A stretch of 54,447 bases of DNA from Acidobacteriota bacterium (GTDB lineage Bacteria > Acidobacteriota > Terriglobia > Terriglobales > Acidobacteriaceae): positions 1 through 54,447 of the forward strand of contig JAJYBU010000025.1 in the NCBI GenBank assembly GCA_021778845.1, read 5' to 3'. The translations under genes were made by a program, and so were the position numbers. Within the stretch, counting starts at the first letter, position 1; each line of letters begins with the position of its first letter. This document shows positions 42,676 to 52,174 of the stretch, piece after piece. The notes beneath the pieces were generated by a model. That model saw only the letters and a list, made by a program, of their open reading frames with translations, had not been told where the DNA came from and searched no databases.

Positions 42676-44442
42676 TCAGGGCTGTGGCTGCGCCGCCTTG
42701 GCGCGTTCAGCAGTGGCAGCGGCTGGTTTGCCCTGAGCCTCGTAGACCTGGGCGAGGCCCTGATGCGCCTCCGCATAGTTATGGTCGAAGCTGAGGGCAT
42801 TCTGAAACTGCACGATGGCGCCTGCCAGGTCGCCGCTCTTGATGAGAGATTCTCCGGAGTGAGTGGCGACTTCGGCGCGCTGCTGGTTCATGTTACTGCG
42901 CATCAGATTGGCGGCAAGTCGGCGCTGCTCGGTAGCCTCGTCGAGCTTATGTTGCTTGATCAGAACATTGGCCAGCGTGAGATGTGGGTCCGGTTGCCGG
43001 GGAACTTGCCGGATCGCCTCGAGAAGTGCTGCAGAGGCCTCGGGAAGCTGATTGAGTTGGTTGTACACGCTGCCGAGCGTGGCCCATCCTTCTCCGTTTT
43101 CGGGGCGCAGGGTGAGCGACGTCTTCAGTTCGCGGGCAGCGTCCTGGTAACGGCCGTCCTGCAAGTAGAGCAGCCCAAGCGCATAGGGTGCCTCGGGCTG
43201 ATCCGGGTCGAGCTTCTCTGCTGCCTCGAACTCCGGAATCGCGTGATTTGCGTCATCCTGCATCTTGTAGGCCAGTCCCAGGTCGTAGTGCAGTTGGGGG
43301 CGTTCAGGCGCAAGCTTCAGCGCCATATGAAGCTCTGTTTCAGCATCGTCAAATTGATTCAGTTGCACATAGGCGGCAGCAAGGTCCTCATGCGCCGTTA
43401 CGCTATCGGGGGCAAGCGAGATTGCATGTTGCAGCACAGGCACTGCGTCCTTAGCGCGTTGCGCCTGGGTGAGCGCCATACCCAGATTGGCCGCGGCGAT
43501 CGCGTTGCCGGGTTGTGCTTTCAATACTCTGCGCAGCAGTGCAATCGCCTCCTGGGTGCGGCCGGAACGCTGGAATGCGAGGGAGAGTTCATACATCGCG
43601 TCCACTGCATCCGGGTTGTTATCAAGAAGCTGCTGAAAGAGCGGGATAGCCTTATCGTCTTGTCCTGCTGCGGCGTACGCTTTACCAAGTTCGAGCGTGA
43701 TGACGGCATTGTCCGGGGCGAGTTGCTGCGCCTTCAGCAACTCATCCAAGCCGCCCGACTGGCCTTGCGCCTGCAATGCAAGGCCCAGATGCAGATGCGG
43801 ACCGGCCGCTTGCGGGTCAAGTTGGACAGCCCTGGAGAATTCCCGCTGAGCGCTGCCCCAATCCTTCTGCTGCGCTTCGATCGAGCCCAGATCATCATGC
43901 AACTGCGCACTGCGAGGTTCAGCCTGGATTGCGGCCTTCATCTTGAGTGCAGACGGGCCAAGTTTGCCTGTCGCAGCCAGCGCACGGGCATAGGCCGCCA
44001 GAACGGACGACGTCAGGGAATGCTTGTGGATTCTGGCATCAGCCTCAAGTTCAGCAAACAACGGTAATGCTTTCTCAGCCTGCCCGACCTGAAGATAGGC
44101 CATCGCGAGGTTCAACTGGGCTCCGCTATCGGTGCTCTTGAGACTAAGCGCTAATTCAAGCTGGTGTATGCCCTCTGGAAGATGGCCGAGATCGATGAGT
44201 ACCAGGCCAAGTGCGCTATGTCCGGGCTCGGCACGCGGGAGCATGCGGACAACCTGCTCGAAGTCCGCTTGCGCCGTCTTGAGATCATGGTGACCAAGGG
44301 CTGCGATGCCGGCGCGATAGATGCCGTCCGCCTGCCTTAGTGAGTCGGACGAGGCTTGACCGATCATGCGATAGGGCGTGCTCACAAGAGCGATGAGGGC
44401 CGCCGCGGTGGTGATGCGGCCGTATGAAATGAGTCGTGTCAT
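42676..44442 (-). CDS. Exported protein with many TPR repeats
   Basis: From the ATG at 44442 (588 residues) the product begins with a hydrophobic signal (ISYGRITTAAALIALVSTPY) followed by a series of TPR units across almost the whole length, for example GHSALGLVLIDLGHLPEGIH, AQLNLAMAYLQVGQAEKALP, AANLGMALTQAQRAKDAVPV and YNQLNQLPEASAALLEAIRQ, about fifteen in all. It ends in AATAERAKAAQPQP. TPRs mediate protein contacts; the location suggests the periplasm and a role as scaffold for the cytochrome and CRTAC1 proteins. A GTG at 44472 is also in frame, but would add ten residues in front of the signal. Confidence 0.85.
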   Translation of the reverse strand: MTRLISYGRITTAAALIALVSTPYRMIGQASSDSLRQADGIYRAGIAALGHHDLKTAQADFEQVVRMLPRAEPGHSALGLVLIDLGHLPEGIHQLELALSLKSTDSGAQLNLAMAYLQVGQAEKALPLFAELEADARIHKHSLTSSVLAAYARALAATGKLGPSALKMKAAIQAEPRSAQLHDDLGSIEAQQKDWGSAQREFSRAVQLDPQAAGPHLHLGLALQAQGQSGGLDELLKAQQLAPDNAVITLELGKAYAAAGQDDKAIPLFQQLLDNNPDAVDAMYELSLAFQRSGRTQEAIALLRRVLKAQPGNAIAAANLGMALTQAQRAKDAVPVLQHAISLAPDSVTAHEDLAAAYVQLNQFDDAETELHMALKLAPERPQLHYDLGLAYKMQDDANHAIPEFEAAEKLDPDQPEAPYALGLLYLQDGRYQDAARELKTSLTLRPENGEGWATLGSVYNQLNQLPEASAALLEAIRQVPRQPDPHLTLANVLIKQHKLDEATEQRRLAANLMRSNMNQQRAEVATHSGESLIKSGDLAGAIVQFQNALSFDHNYAEAHQGLAQVYEAQGKPAAATAERAKAAQPQP

Positions 44443-45049
44443 GAATCTCCGCGAGAGCGTGCATGGTGGCACAGGTAGCCAGCCACTGCTTACAACTCTC
44501 CATCATTGTCTTTCACAAACTCTTTTGCGGCACGCAGCGCTGTGGTTAAGAAGTGATCGTGGTTCCGCGCTTCCGCCTTGAACTCCTGTGACGAATAAGC
44601 TGCCGGTTTGACTGGCCTTCCAAATCATCTCCACGCACCCGCTCGATCCGGGTTGAATCGCACCGATCCTGAAAAGGGCCGTTCGCCGATCCGGTATGGA
44701 TCCGGCGCTGGCGGCGAAGCCTGCCTGCCAAAGCTCTCGGACCTGTAGATCGTTCTCGTCGAGCCCGAAGCTGAGTCATACGTTGGCAACCTGACCTGTG
44801 ATTTTACTAAAAGCCCCCTGCTCTCTAGCTTGTAACACTCCTTAATGTAGTTGATGGGTGCGATCTAAGTCACTCATGTATTGAGACTTGTCAGGAGATA
44901 AAAAAATGAACGACAAAAGGGCCGGAAAAGATTGCGTTGAAGGGGGTTGATTCCGCAGCGTAGCGAGCGAAACTTCCCTGGAACTTTATTGTATCGGCAC
45001 GGGCCACGCACCCGATGTCTGAACTGGGGGAGGGACACTTGGAGGCAAG
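44443..45049. other. Divergent promoter region with a short uORF
   Basis: This 607-base region separates the redox cluster from the TonB receptor gene and must hold promoters of both. A tiny frame (44906-44950, plus strand: MNDKRAGKDCVEGG) is preceded by AGGAGATAAAAAA, a better ribosome site than most genes here, 100 bases before the receptor start. No known riboswitch or operator was recognised. Other frames in it are without support. Confidence 0.4.
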
Positions 45050-48000
45050 ATGAGTACTGCATATAGAAAATCAACGGTCAGGCGGACGGGGTGGCTGTGC
45101 GCTGTGCTGCTGTTCGTGTTTGCGGCCATCATTGGTGTCAGGGCGCATGCTCAGTCGGATTCTGGCAGCATTGTGGGAACGGTGAGGGATACGACAGGCG
45201 CCGTGATTCCCAATGCGACGGTAAAGGTGACGAACGTTGACACGGGGCTGAGCTTCAGCAGCAAGGCCGATAGCGCCGGTGAGTTCCATGTGTTTGCGGT
45301 TCCCCGCGGTAATTATACGGCGGCGGTTGGCGCCCCGGGATTCCAGAGCCAGACGTCGAAGTTTGCCGTCCAGGTGGCGACCGAGCAGACGCTTGACTTC
45401 AAACTGAGTGCGGGTTCAGTGAACCAGACGGTTGAGGTAACGACTGCGGCTCCGATGGTGAACACCAGCAATGCGACGATGGGTGAAGTGATCCAGGGCG
45501 CGCAGGTAGAGGATCTCCCGCTGAATGGCCGCAATTTTACCGGCCTGGCGTTGTTGGCGCCGGGCGTGACGCGTGGAGCGTATGGCGATGCGGCGAGTGG
45601 CGTAGGCGGAAACGCTGAGACGTTTCGCAATAATGAGAGCGGCGGAGCGTCGCTGTCGGTGAACGGACTCCGTCCACAAGCTGACAACTATCTATTGGAT
45701 GGTCTGGACGATAACGACTCTCTTATTAATACGATCCTGATCTTCCCGAATATCGACGCGACGCAGGAGTTCAAGATTGATACGAGCATTGCCCCGGCAG
45801 AGTACGGCCGAGCGGGTGGTGCGATTGTGGCAAGCTCGATTAAGAGCGGCACGAACCAGATTCATGGATCGCTGTTTGAGTTTTATCGCAGCGGTAAATT
45901 TGATGCGAATCCTGACTACCGGTTCCTGGGTGCGAGCGAGACCCCGAATCCGGCGTTCAACCGCAATCAGCCGGGCTTCTCGATTGGTGGACCGATCATC
46001 AAGAATAAGGTATTCGGGTTTGGCGACTACCAGGCTTTTCGCGAAGTGCTGCCTCAGAACTCCTACTTTGTGAACGTGCCGACGGCGCGGATGCGCGCGG
46101 GAGACTTCAGCGAGTTGCTGGCGAGTTCGCCGAACTTTGACGCAGTCAATGGACCTTCGGTAGACAGCCAGTTTACGGAGCCGTACTGCCTGGTGCACCA
46201 GAATGCGACCTACGTGAAGAATGGGCAACTGTATGACCCGGTGACCTGTGCGCCGATTCCCGGCAACGTGCTTTCGAACGCAGACATTACGCCCAACACA
46301 GCAGGCACCAACTACTTCAATGCGTATCCGACCCCGACGGTTTCGGGTGTGGTGAACAACTTCCTGACGCACAAGCAGGAGTTCGTGCACTACAACACCT
46401 TCGATGTGCGTTTCGACTGGAATGCGACGCCGAAGGACACGGCATTTGTTCGCTTCAGCTACGACAACTCAGCCTTTACCGAGACACCCGAACTGGGGAC
46501 GCTGCCATCAGGCTTTGGTACGGGTTCTTCGTATACCCATGCGCGCGCGTATGGCCTGGGATACACGCATATCTTCACGCCTTCGCTGGTAAACCAACTG
46601 TTGATTGGCTACAACCGCGATGACTTTGGCTATCAACCACCGTTTTATGGTGACGCGCTGTCGGCGGGTCTGGGTATTGTGAATGCGAATCGCAATATCG
46701 AAACCAGCGGCGGTGCCTTGATCGGCGGCAATGCCGGTGTCGATTACACCGGTGACTACGGACTGTACGCGGTTCCGCAGAATACGTACGAGATCAGCGA
46801 CAGCGTGGACTGGGAGAAGGGGCACCATTCGTTCAAGTTCGGTGCGACCGGAATCATGCGCAACATGGAGTACTTCCGTCCGATCGCGGGCAAGGGCTAC
46901 TTCAACTATGGCAATGGTGACTTCACTGGGTTCCCGTCGGCTGAGATGCTGGCGGGCTTCACGGATTCGTACAGCATCGGAACGCAGAATGGCTTCTTCA
47001 GCAACATCGGCTATGAGGATGGCTTCTTTGGGCAGGACCAGTGGCGTGTGAACCAGCGGCTGACGTTGCAGTTGGGTGTGCGCTACGACATCATTACGCG
47101 GCCGTACGAGACACAGAACCGGCAGGCTTCGTTTGATATCGACACGAACAGCCCGACGTACGGCCAAGTGCTGGAGGCCGGGGTGAACGGAGTGTCACGC
47201 TCGATCATCAACAACGATCACGGAGACTTTGCTCCGCGGCTTGGCTTCGCGTATGACATATTCGGAACGGGTAAAGAAGTGATTCGCGGCGGCTACGGCA
47301 TCTTTTACTTCCCGGATTATGGCGGCATCAGCAACCAGCTTGGTCAGCAGACTCCGTTTGGCGGCAGTGTTTCCTACTCTGCGCAGAACGGATACTGCGT
47401 GACGTTCACGGGGCAGACTCCGGTGCCGGGATCGAGCTATGGATGCAACGAGACACCGCAGCAGACGACACCGTTGCCGTTGCCGGGGTATCCGGGCTTC
47501 AATCCGGCTGCTCCTCCGGCTGGCTTGAGTACGCTGGCGGTCAACCGCAACGACAAGAACCAGCAGATCCAGGAGTGGAACATGCAGTTCGAGCAGCAAC
47601 TCACGACGCGTGATGTGCTCGACATTGCGTATGTCGGAACCAAGACGGATCATTTGTCGACTTACTATAGCTACAATCTCTTCCACTTCGGTACGGGTCT
47701 GCAGAACTTCCCGAAGTTCGGCTCGATCACGTACAACGACTACAACGGAACGGCGAGCTATAACGGGCTGCAGTTGCACTTTGAGCATCACCAGGGCAGC
47801 AACCTGCTGATTACGGCATCGTATGCATGGTCGCACGCGCTGGATAACTCGCCGGGTTCAGAACAGGGTTCGACGGCGGCGCTGTACTACGATCCGCAGG
47901 CGGATTATGGCAACTCACTACAGGATGAGCGGCATGTATTCAGCTCGTCGATTCTGTACAAGCTGCCATTCGGCCGTGGACAGAAGATTGCGAGCAATGT

Positions 48001-48478
48001 CAGCTACCCGGTCAACCTGGTGATTGGAGGATGGCAGGTCAACGTCATTGGGCGCATGTCGACGGGAACACCGATTGACCTATCGGTGAGCGGCGCGAGC
48101 GACAGCGATCGTCCTGATCTTGTTGGACCGATGAGCTATCCGAAGACCATCAACGGAACGTGGTTCAATACGGCTGCATTTGCTGCTGTGCCGACGGTAA
48201 TTGCAAATGGTCAGACCGTGTTTACGCGGATGGGCACGCTCGGACGCGACCAGGTGTACGGACCTGGTATGCGTTCGGCGGATCTCTCCCTGCAAAAGAA
48301 CTTCCAGCTTATCGGCCGATGCGTTCTGGAGCTGCATGGGGATGCGTTCAACATCACGAACACGCCGCAGTTCACGAATCCGGACGGCGGACTGAATGAC
48401 ACGAACTTCGGCAAGATCACCGGCACTCAACTGGACTCGCAACGCGAGATTCAGTTGGCGGCGCGGCTCACTTTCTAG
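45050..48478 (+). CDS. TonB-dependent receptor, Oar-like, with carboxypeptidase-regulatory N-terminal domain
   Basis: The 1142-residue outer-membrane protein has a signal peptide (CAVLLFVFAAIIGVRAHAQ), a carboxypeptidase-regulatory-like domain (SGSIVGTVRDTTGAVIPNAT, then DSAGEFHVFAVPRGNYTAAV), a TonB plug (EDLPLNGRNFTGLALLAPGV, LSVNGLRPQADNYLLDG, AGGAIVASSIKSGTNQIHGS), and a long beta barrel ending VLELHGDAFNITNTPQFTNP and the last strand IQLAARLTF with a terminal Phe. This is the acidobacterial Oar-like receptor type. The alpha-amylase-like gene follows by 84 bases in the same direction, so maltodextrin/starch uptake is a reasonable guess. Confidence 0.93.
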   Translation: MSTAYRKSTVRRTGWLCAVLLFVFAAIIGVRAHAQSDSGSIVGTVRDTTGAVIPNATVKVTNVDTGLSFSSKADSAGEFHVFAVPRGNYTAAVGAPGFQSQTSKFAVQVATEQTLDFKLSAGSVNQTVEVTTAAPMVNTSNATMGEVIQGAQVEDLPLNGRNFTGLALLAPGVTRGAYGDAASGVGGNAETFRNNESGGASLSVNGLRPQADNYLLDGLDDNDSLINTILIFPNIDATQEFKIDTSIAPAEYGRAGGAIVASSIKSGTNQIHGSLFEFYRSGKFDANPDYRFLGASETPNPAFNRNQPGFSIGGPIIKNKVFGFGDYQAFREVLPQNSYFVNVPTARMRAGDFSELLASSPNFDAVNGPSVDSQFTEPYCLVHQNATYVKNGQLYDPVTCAPIPGNVLSNADITPNTAGTNYFNAYPTPTVSGVVNNFLTHKQEFVHYNTFDVRFDWNATPKDTAFVRFSYDNSAFTETPELGTLPSGFGTGSSYTHARAYGLGYTHIFTPSLVNQLLIGYNRDDFGYQPPFYGDALSAGLGIVNANRNIETSGGALIGGNAGVDYTGDYGLYAVPQNTYEISDSVDWEKGHHSFKFGATGIMRNMEYFRPIAGKGYFNYGNGDFTGFPSAEMLAGFTDSYSIGTQNGFFSNIGYEDGFFGQDQWRVNQRLTLQLGVRYDIITRPYETQNRQASFDIDTNSPTYGQVLEAGVNGVSRSIINNDHGDFAPRLGFAYDIFGTGKEVIRGGYGIFYFPDYGGISNQLGQQTPFGGSVSYSAQNGYCVTFTGQTPVPGSSYGCNETPQQTTPLPLPGYPGFNPAAPPAGLSTLAVNRNDKNQQIQEWNMQFEQQLTTRDVLDIAYVGTKTDHLSTYYSYNLFHFGTGLQNFPKFGSITYNDYNGTASYNGLQLHFEHHQGSNLLITASYAWSHALDNSPGSEQGSTAALYYDPQADYGNSLQDERHVFSSSILYKLPFGRGQKIASNVSYPVNLVIGGWQVNVIGRMSTGTPIDLSVSGASDSDRPDLVGPMSYPKTINGTWFNTAAFAAVPTVIANGQTVFTRMGTLGRDQVYGPGMRSADLSLQKNFQLIGRCVLELHGDAFNITNTPQFTNPDGGLNDTNFGKITGTQLDSQREIQLAARLTF

Positions 48479-48562
48479 CTTGTCGTTCTTCAGAATGCAC
48501 CACGACACGGATTTTTCGTTGACCAAGGGAAACTACAGCATTTGTATGTGGAGGAAAAGACA

Positions 48563-51500
48563 ATGAAACCTTGCAAGTTGCTAACTCGGGCGATGATTGC
48601 TCTGACCTTTATGGTCGCCATCCTGAGTATGTTGCCGAGCGCAGTGGCAGCTACCGTCAATCCGAAATTGAACCCCCCATATACCTCGGTGCAGCTCTTT
48701 CGATGGAGCTGGAACGATATTGCAACGGAGTGTACACAGTTCCTCGGCCCTAATGGCTATGGCGGCGTGCAGATATCGCCCCCGGAGGCTTCACTCAGCA
48801 ACGTTGGTGTAACGCCGGCGGTCTGGTGGAATATGTATCAGCCGGTCAATTACACCAGCCTGACCAGTGATATGGGCACCCCAGCAGAGTTGCAGACGAT
48901 GATCAATACGTGTCATGCCGCCGGCGTGCGAGTGTATGCCGACGTTGTGACCAATCAGATGGCTGGCGGTTCAGGGACTGCACCCAATGGGGCAACGGAC
49001 GGCACCTCCTCCTGGAACAGTACGTCGTTGGCATATCCGGATTTCAGCTCGACTGATTTTCATCCGGCCTGTGCTATCACTTCAAACGACTACAACGGCG
49101 GAAGCATCCCGGTAGCCGATGCCAGTTCCCCGACTGCTGCTGCAGACTATACAGCAGCTCAGTATCCTGGCGGAATTGGGCAGTACGACGTACAGAATTG
49201 CCAGCTTGATGGAATGCCGGATATCGCCACTGAAAATCCGGCTACGCAGCCCAAAATTGCAGCCTATATGGAATTGCTGCTGAGCATGGGAATTGACGGC
49301 TTCCGCATCGATGCAGCAAAGCACCAACAGGAATTCGCGATGGCTCAAATCTTTGCCGCCGTGAATAATGTGCAGCCATTAACGAAGGAAGGCGAGACGT
49401 TATGGGTTACACAGGAAGTACTTGTTGATGGCGAATCAAATCCTCGTTCTCAATTCTTTCCCATCGGCGCAGTCCAGGAGTTTCAATTCTCAACCCTGAT
49501 GATGCAGGCGCTTCGTGGCGAATATGGGGCGTCTCTGGCAGCTATCCCAACCGACATGGGCAAGCCAGGCAATTGGGGAGGAACCTGGAGTTTTGACGCT
49601 TCTTCCAACGTGCAGATACTAGTCGATGATTGGGATACAGAGCGCAATAACGGCAATTCGCTTAATGCCAGCGATTTTGTTGCTGGCGATCCCAACGATG
49701 CTACTACTTCTTACATGTACGACCTTGCCAATATTTTCATGCTGGCATCACCCTATGGGGAGATGGCGCAGGTTCAATCCGGGTATCGCTTCACCGACGA
49801 GAATGCTGCACCAGCAGGTTGTAGCGTACCCTCTGGCTCCAGCGCTACCGTCTGCACTAGCGCATTTATTAAAAATGTTGCACAGGTTCCGACATCGCGC
49901 ACCACGCCGACAAGTGGCTGGGACTTCATCCACCGCTGGCCGGATATTGCCAATATGGTCGGGTTCAACATCGCGACTCACGGCACAAGCATGAACACCT
50001 GGACTGTTGGCACCAATAATCAGATTGCGTTCAGTCGCGCTCCCAGCAGCGCCATCAACTCCAACGGAAGCGTCACCGCCGGCGGTGCCGTCGGCTTCGT
50101 AGCTCTGAACAACGACACATCTTCCTGGAGCACGACGTTCGCAACCGGACTACCCGCGGGAACGTATTGCAATGTTATCAACGGCACTCTGTCTGGCAGT
50201 TCTTGCACGGCGGATGTTGTAGTCGTTGACGCCACTGGCAATGCCACCGTTACAGTGCCATCCAATGGTGTCCCCGGTCAATCCGCAGTGCCTGCAATCG
50301 CAATCTATGTCGGACAGACCGAGGGCGTCTCGACGACAACCCCGGCAGCGCCCACACACCTGCAAGCAACGGCGGTCTCTAGCACTGCAATCGACCTTAT
50401 GTGGGCCGCAAGCAACGGCGCGACTACATACACGGTGTATCGTTCCACATCTGCGACCGGACAATTCAGCTCCGTCAGCACCACGAGCAGTATCAGCTAT
50501 TCCGATAGCGGCCTGGCTCCCAGCACCATCTACTACTACTATGTGACGGCCGACAACAGTGTAGGAACTTCGGGGGCAACCCCCACAGTATCGGCGACGA
50601 CTGCGGCGATACCTGTTCCGGCAGCACCGGCAGGCCTCACCGCAACGCCTGCCTCCAGCACTTCAATCAGCCTAGCCTGGACCGCAAGCAGCGGCGCCAA
50701 CTCTTACACCGTGTCTCGTTCCACGTCTGCGACCGGAACCTTCAGTTCCATCGGCACCCCGAGCAGCCCTGCTTATACCGATAGCGGCCTCACGGCCAAC
50801 ACGACGTACTACTACTATGTGACGGCCAGCGACATCGCGGGATCTTCGGCAGCGTCTTCCACCGTGTCGGCGACTACAGCCTCTGCTTCTTCGTACACCT
50901 CCACGTACCCAACCATGGACCTGCGTGGTTCGATGAACAACTGGGGCACCACTCCCATGACCCTGGTTGGCACCGACACATGGCAGGTTATGGTGACGCT
51001 AACTCCATATACCGGCTACGAGTACAAGTACGACGCGTATGGAAACTGGTCTAACTCCTCAAGCTGGGGTGCTAGCACTGCAACTGGCGTGGCTGCATTG
51101 AGTCCAGTGAGCTCTGGCAACATCAATTTCACCTCAGGGAGCGGGACGAGCTATAACTTCACGTTCAACGACAGCACGATGGCCTACTCGGTGACACCGG
51201 TGGCCACGTCATTGCAGACTTTCAAGATGACTGGTCCACCTTCCAGTGTGTTGACAGTTACGAGCAGCACGAGCGCAACAGCCACCATATCCATCACACC
51301 CGTGAATGGATTCAGCGCAGCGGTTAAGTTTGCGTGCGTGGGTTTGCCCGCCAATGTGACATGCAGCTTCAGCCCGTCGAGTGTCACACCCACGTCGGCT
51401 GCTCCAGCGACAACAACCTTGACTGTTTCGAAAAACACTTCCACGTTAGCACTCAACGGGACGAAAACGCTGTACCCCGTTACGGTGTTGGCTGGCGTTC

Positions 51501-51688
51501 TCTGCTGCATTGGATTTAGGCGGCGGAAGATGCTTCACAGATTGCTGTTGCTCGTTGTATGCGTCATGGTAATGGCCACGCTTAATGGATGTGGAGGGGA
51601 TCTGATCTCGCCCTCAACAACGATTGGTGTTACTGCAACTTCCGGATCGATACAGCAGACCACAGTCTTCCAATTGATGGTGAAATGA
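48563..51688 (+). CDS. Modular secreted GH13 alpha-amylase homologue with FN3, starch-binding-like and Ig-like domains
   Basis: From ATG 48563 (GGAGG upstream) 1041 residues are encoded. After a signal peptide comes a GH13 catalytic-like domain (about 35-450): FLGPNGYGGVQISPPEAS, region I YADVVTNQM, region II DGFRIDAAKH with nucleophile Asp250, general acid Glu285 in TQEVLVDG, and region IV ILVDDWDTER with Asp358. Two normally conserved His are missing: Gln132 in region I (usual NH) and Trp357 in region IV (usual HD). Then two fibronectin type III-like domains (about 590-765), a starch-binding-like CBM (DLRGSMNNWGTTPMTLVG, YEYKYDAYGNW), an Ig-like domain and a hydrophobic/basic tail (GVLCCIGFRRRKMLHRLLLL) then a Ser/Thr-rich end. 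It would degrade or bind starch outside the cell. Confidence 0.9.
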   Translation: MKPCKLLTRAMIALTFMVAILSMLPSAVAATVNPKLNPPYTSVQLFRWSWNDIATECTQFLGPNGYGGVQISPPEASLSNVGVTPAVWWNMYQPVNYTSLTSDMGTPAELQTMINTCHAAGVRVYADVVTNQMAGGSGTAPNGATDGTSSWNSTSLAYPDFSSTDFHPACAITSNDYNGGSIPVADASSPTAAADYTAAQYPGGIGQYDVQNCQLDGMPDIATENPATQPKIAAYMELLLSMGIDGFRIDAAKHQQEFAMAQIFAAVNNVQPLTKEGETLWVTQEVLVDGESNPRSQFFPIGAVQEFQFSTLMMQALRGEYGASLAAIPTDMGKPGNWGGTWSFDASSNVQILVDDWDTERNNGNSLNASDFVAGDPNDATTSYMYDLANIFMLASPYGEMAQVQSGYRFTDENAAPAGCSVPSGSSATVCTSAFIKNVAQVPTSRTTPTSGWDFIHRWPDIANMVGFNIATHGTSMNTWTVGTNNQIAFSRAPSSAINSNGSVTAGGAVGFVALNNDTSSWSTTFATGLPAGTYCNVINGTLSGSSCTADVVVVDATGNATVTVPSNGVPGQSAVPAIAIYVGQTEGVSTTTPAAPTHLQATAVSSTAIDLMWAASNGATTYTVYRSTSATGQFSSVSTTSSISYSDSGLAPSTIYYYYVTADNSVGTSGATPTVSATTAAIPVPAAPAGLTATPASSTSISLAWTASSGANSYTVSRSTSATGTFSSIGTPSSPAYTDSGLTANTTYYYYVTASDIAGSSAASSTVSATTASASSYTSTYPTMDLRGSMNNWGTTPMTLVGTDTWQVMVTLTPYTGYEYKYDAYGNWSNSSSWGASTATGVAALSPVSSGNINFTSGSGTSYNFTFNDSTMAYSVTPVATSLQTFKMTGPPSSVLTVTSSTSATATISITPVNGFSAAVKFACVGLPANVTCSFSPSSVTPTSAAPATTTLTVSKNTSTLALNGTKTLYPVTVLAGVLCCIGFRRRKMLHRLLLLVVCVMVMATLNGCGGDLISPSTTIGVTATSGSIQQTTVFQLMVK

Positions 51689-51708
51689 CGCAGTACCTGA
51701 AGTAACGC

Positions 51709-51763
51709 AACGGGCCGTTTTCTGACACACGATAAGTGTCGGGAACGGCCCGTTGTTAATTTT
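51709..51763 (+). terminator. Strong intrinsic terminator after the amylase gene
   Basis: AACGGGCCGTT (51709-51719) and AACGGCCCGTT (51744-51754) are exact reverse complements, enclosing a second stem (TGACAC/GTGTCG), followed by GTTAATTTT. It lies 20 bases after the amylase stop. Confidence 0.93.
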
Positions 51764-51899
51764 GAGTCGTAGTCTTATACCTGAATAATGTGCGGGCTAC
51801 ATTTGGTAGCTACTGGGGGATTCTGTTTATAGCAGTAGGAGCGCGAGTTCGAACTTCAGGTCCATCAAAAACGAACAGCCACCAAAACAGCCACCAATG

Positions 51900-51931
51900 A
51901 AAATGACCTCTCACTTTAGAGCGGTCATTTT
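51900..51931. terminator. Symmetrical hairpin
   Basis: AAAATGACC and GGTCATTTT form a nine-base stem with an inner CTC/GAG pair and a short loop; the A- and T-rich ends make it a possible bidirectional terminator. Nearby, AACAGCCACCA occurs twice, at 51874-51884 and 51886-51896. Confidence 0.5.
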
Positions 51932-51954
51932 ACGTCTAAATCTTTTAGAATCTT

Positions 51955-52010
51955 TGGTGCCGGGAGGGGGGCGAACCCCCACGAGGTTGCCCTCGGCGGA
52001 TTTTTAGTCC
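51955..52010 (-). tRNA. Decayed 3' half of a leucine tRNA, probable attachment-site remnant
   Basis: Read on the minus strand this stretch has the anticodon-side GGACTAAAAATCC, a long variable arm (CCGAGGGCAACCTCG), T-arm GGGGGTTCGCCCCC and acceptor TCCCGGCACCA, the order of a leucine tRNA 3' half. The T-loop has five bases instead of seven, the anticodon side has AAAAA where CAAAA would be usual for a tRNA-Leu(CAA), and no 5' half precedes it. It is not a functional tRNA. Integrases often use tRNA 3' ends, so it is read as the footprint of an old integration. Confidence 0.7.
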
Positions 52011-52174
52011 TTCATGCATACCCATAAGTACCTATCTTTCAGGAAGTTACTGGATCAACATGCGTAACTGTGTAAGTAAATGTGTAAATTTACATACTTT
52101 TTGACCCTCCTCAGGTGACTCCCGACTCGTAGCCCTCCAGCGGTACACCACCTGAATCTTAGGCTCGCCTCCGA

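Noticed and set aside
44546..44779. 77-residue Arg-rich minus-strand frame in the TPR-TonB gap
   Set aside because: Arg-rich, no ribosome site and no similarity; judged to be by chance in a promoter region.
51841..51870. Possible second tRNA, from GAGTTCGAAC
   Set aside because: T-arm-like string only; the stem does not pair well and no acceptor or anticodon arm was seen. It is kept only as context for the integration-site idea.
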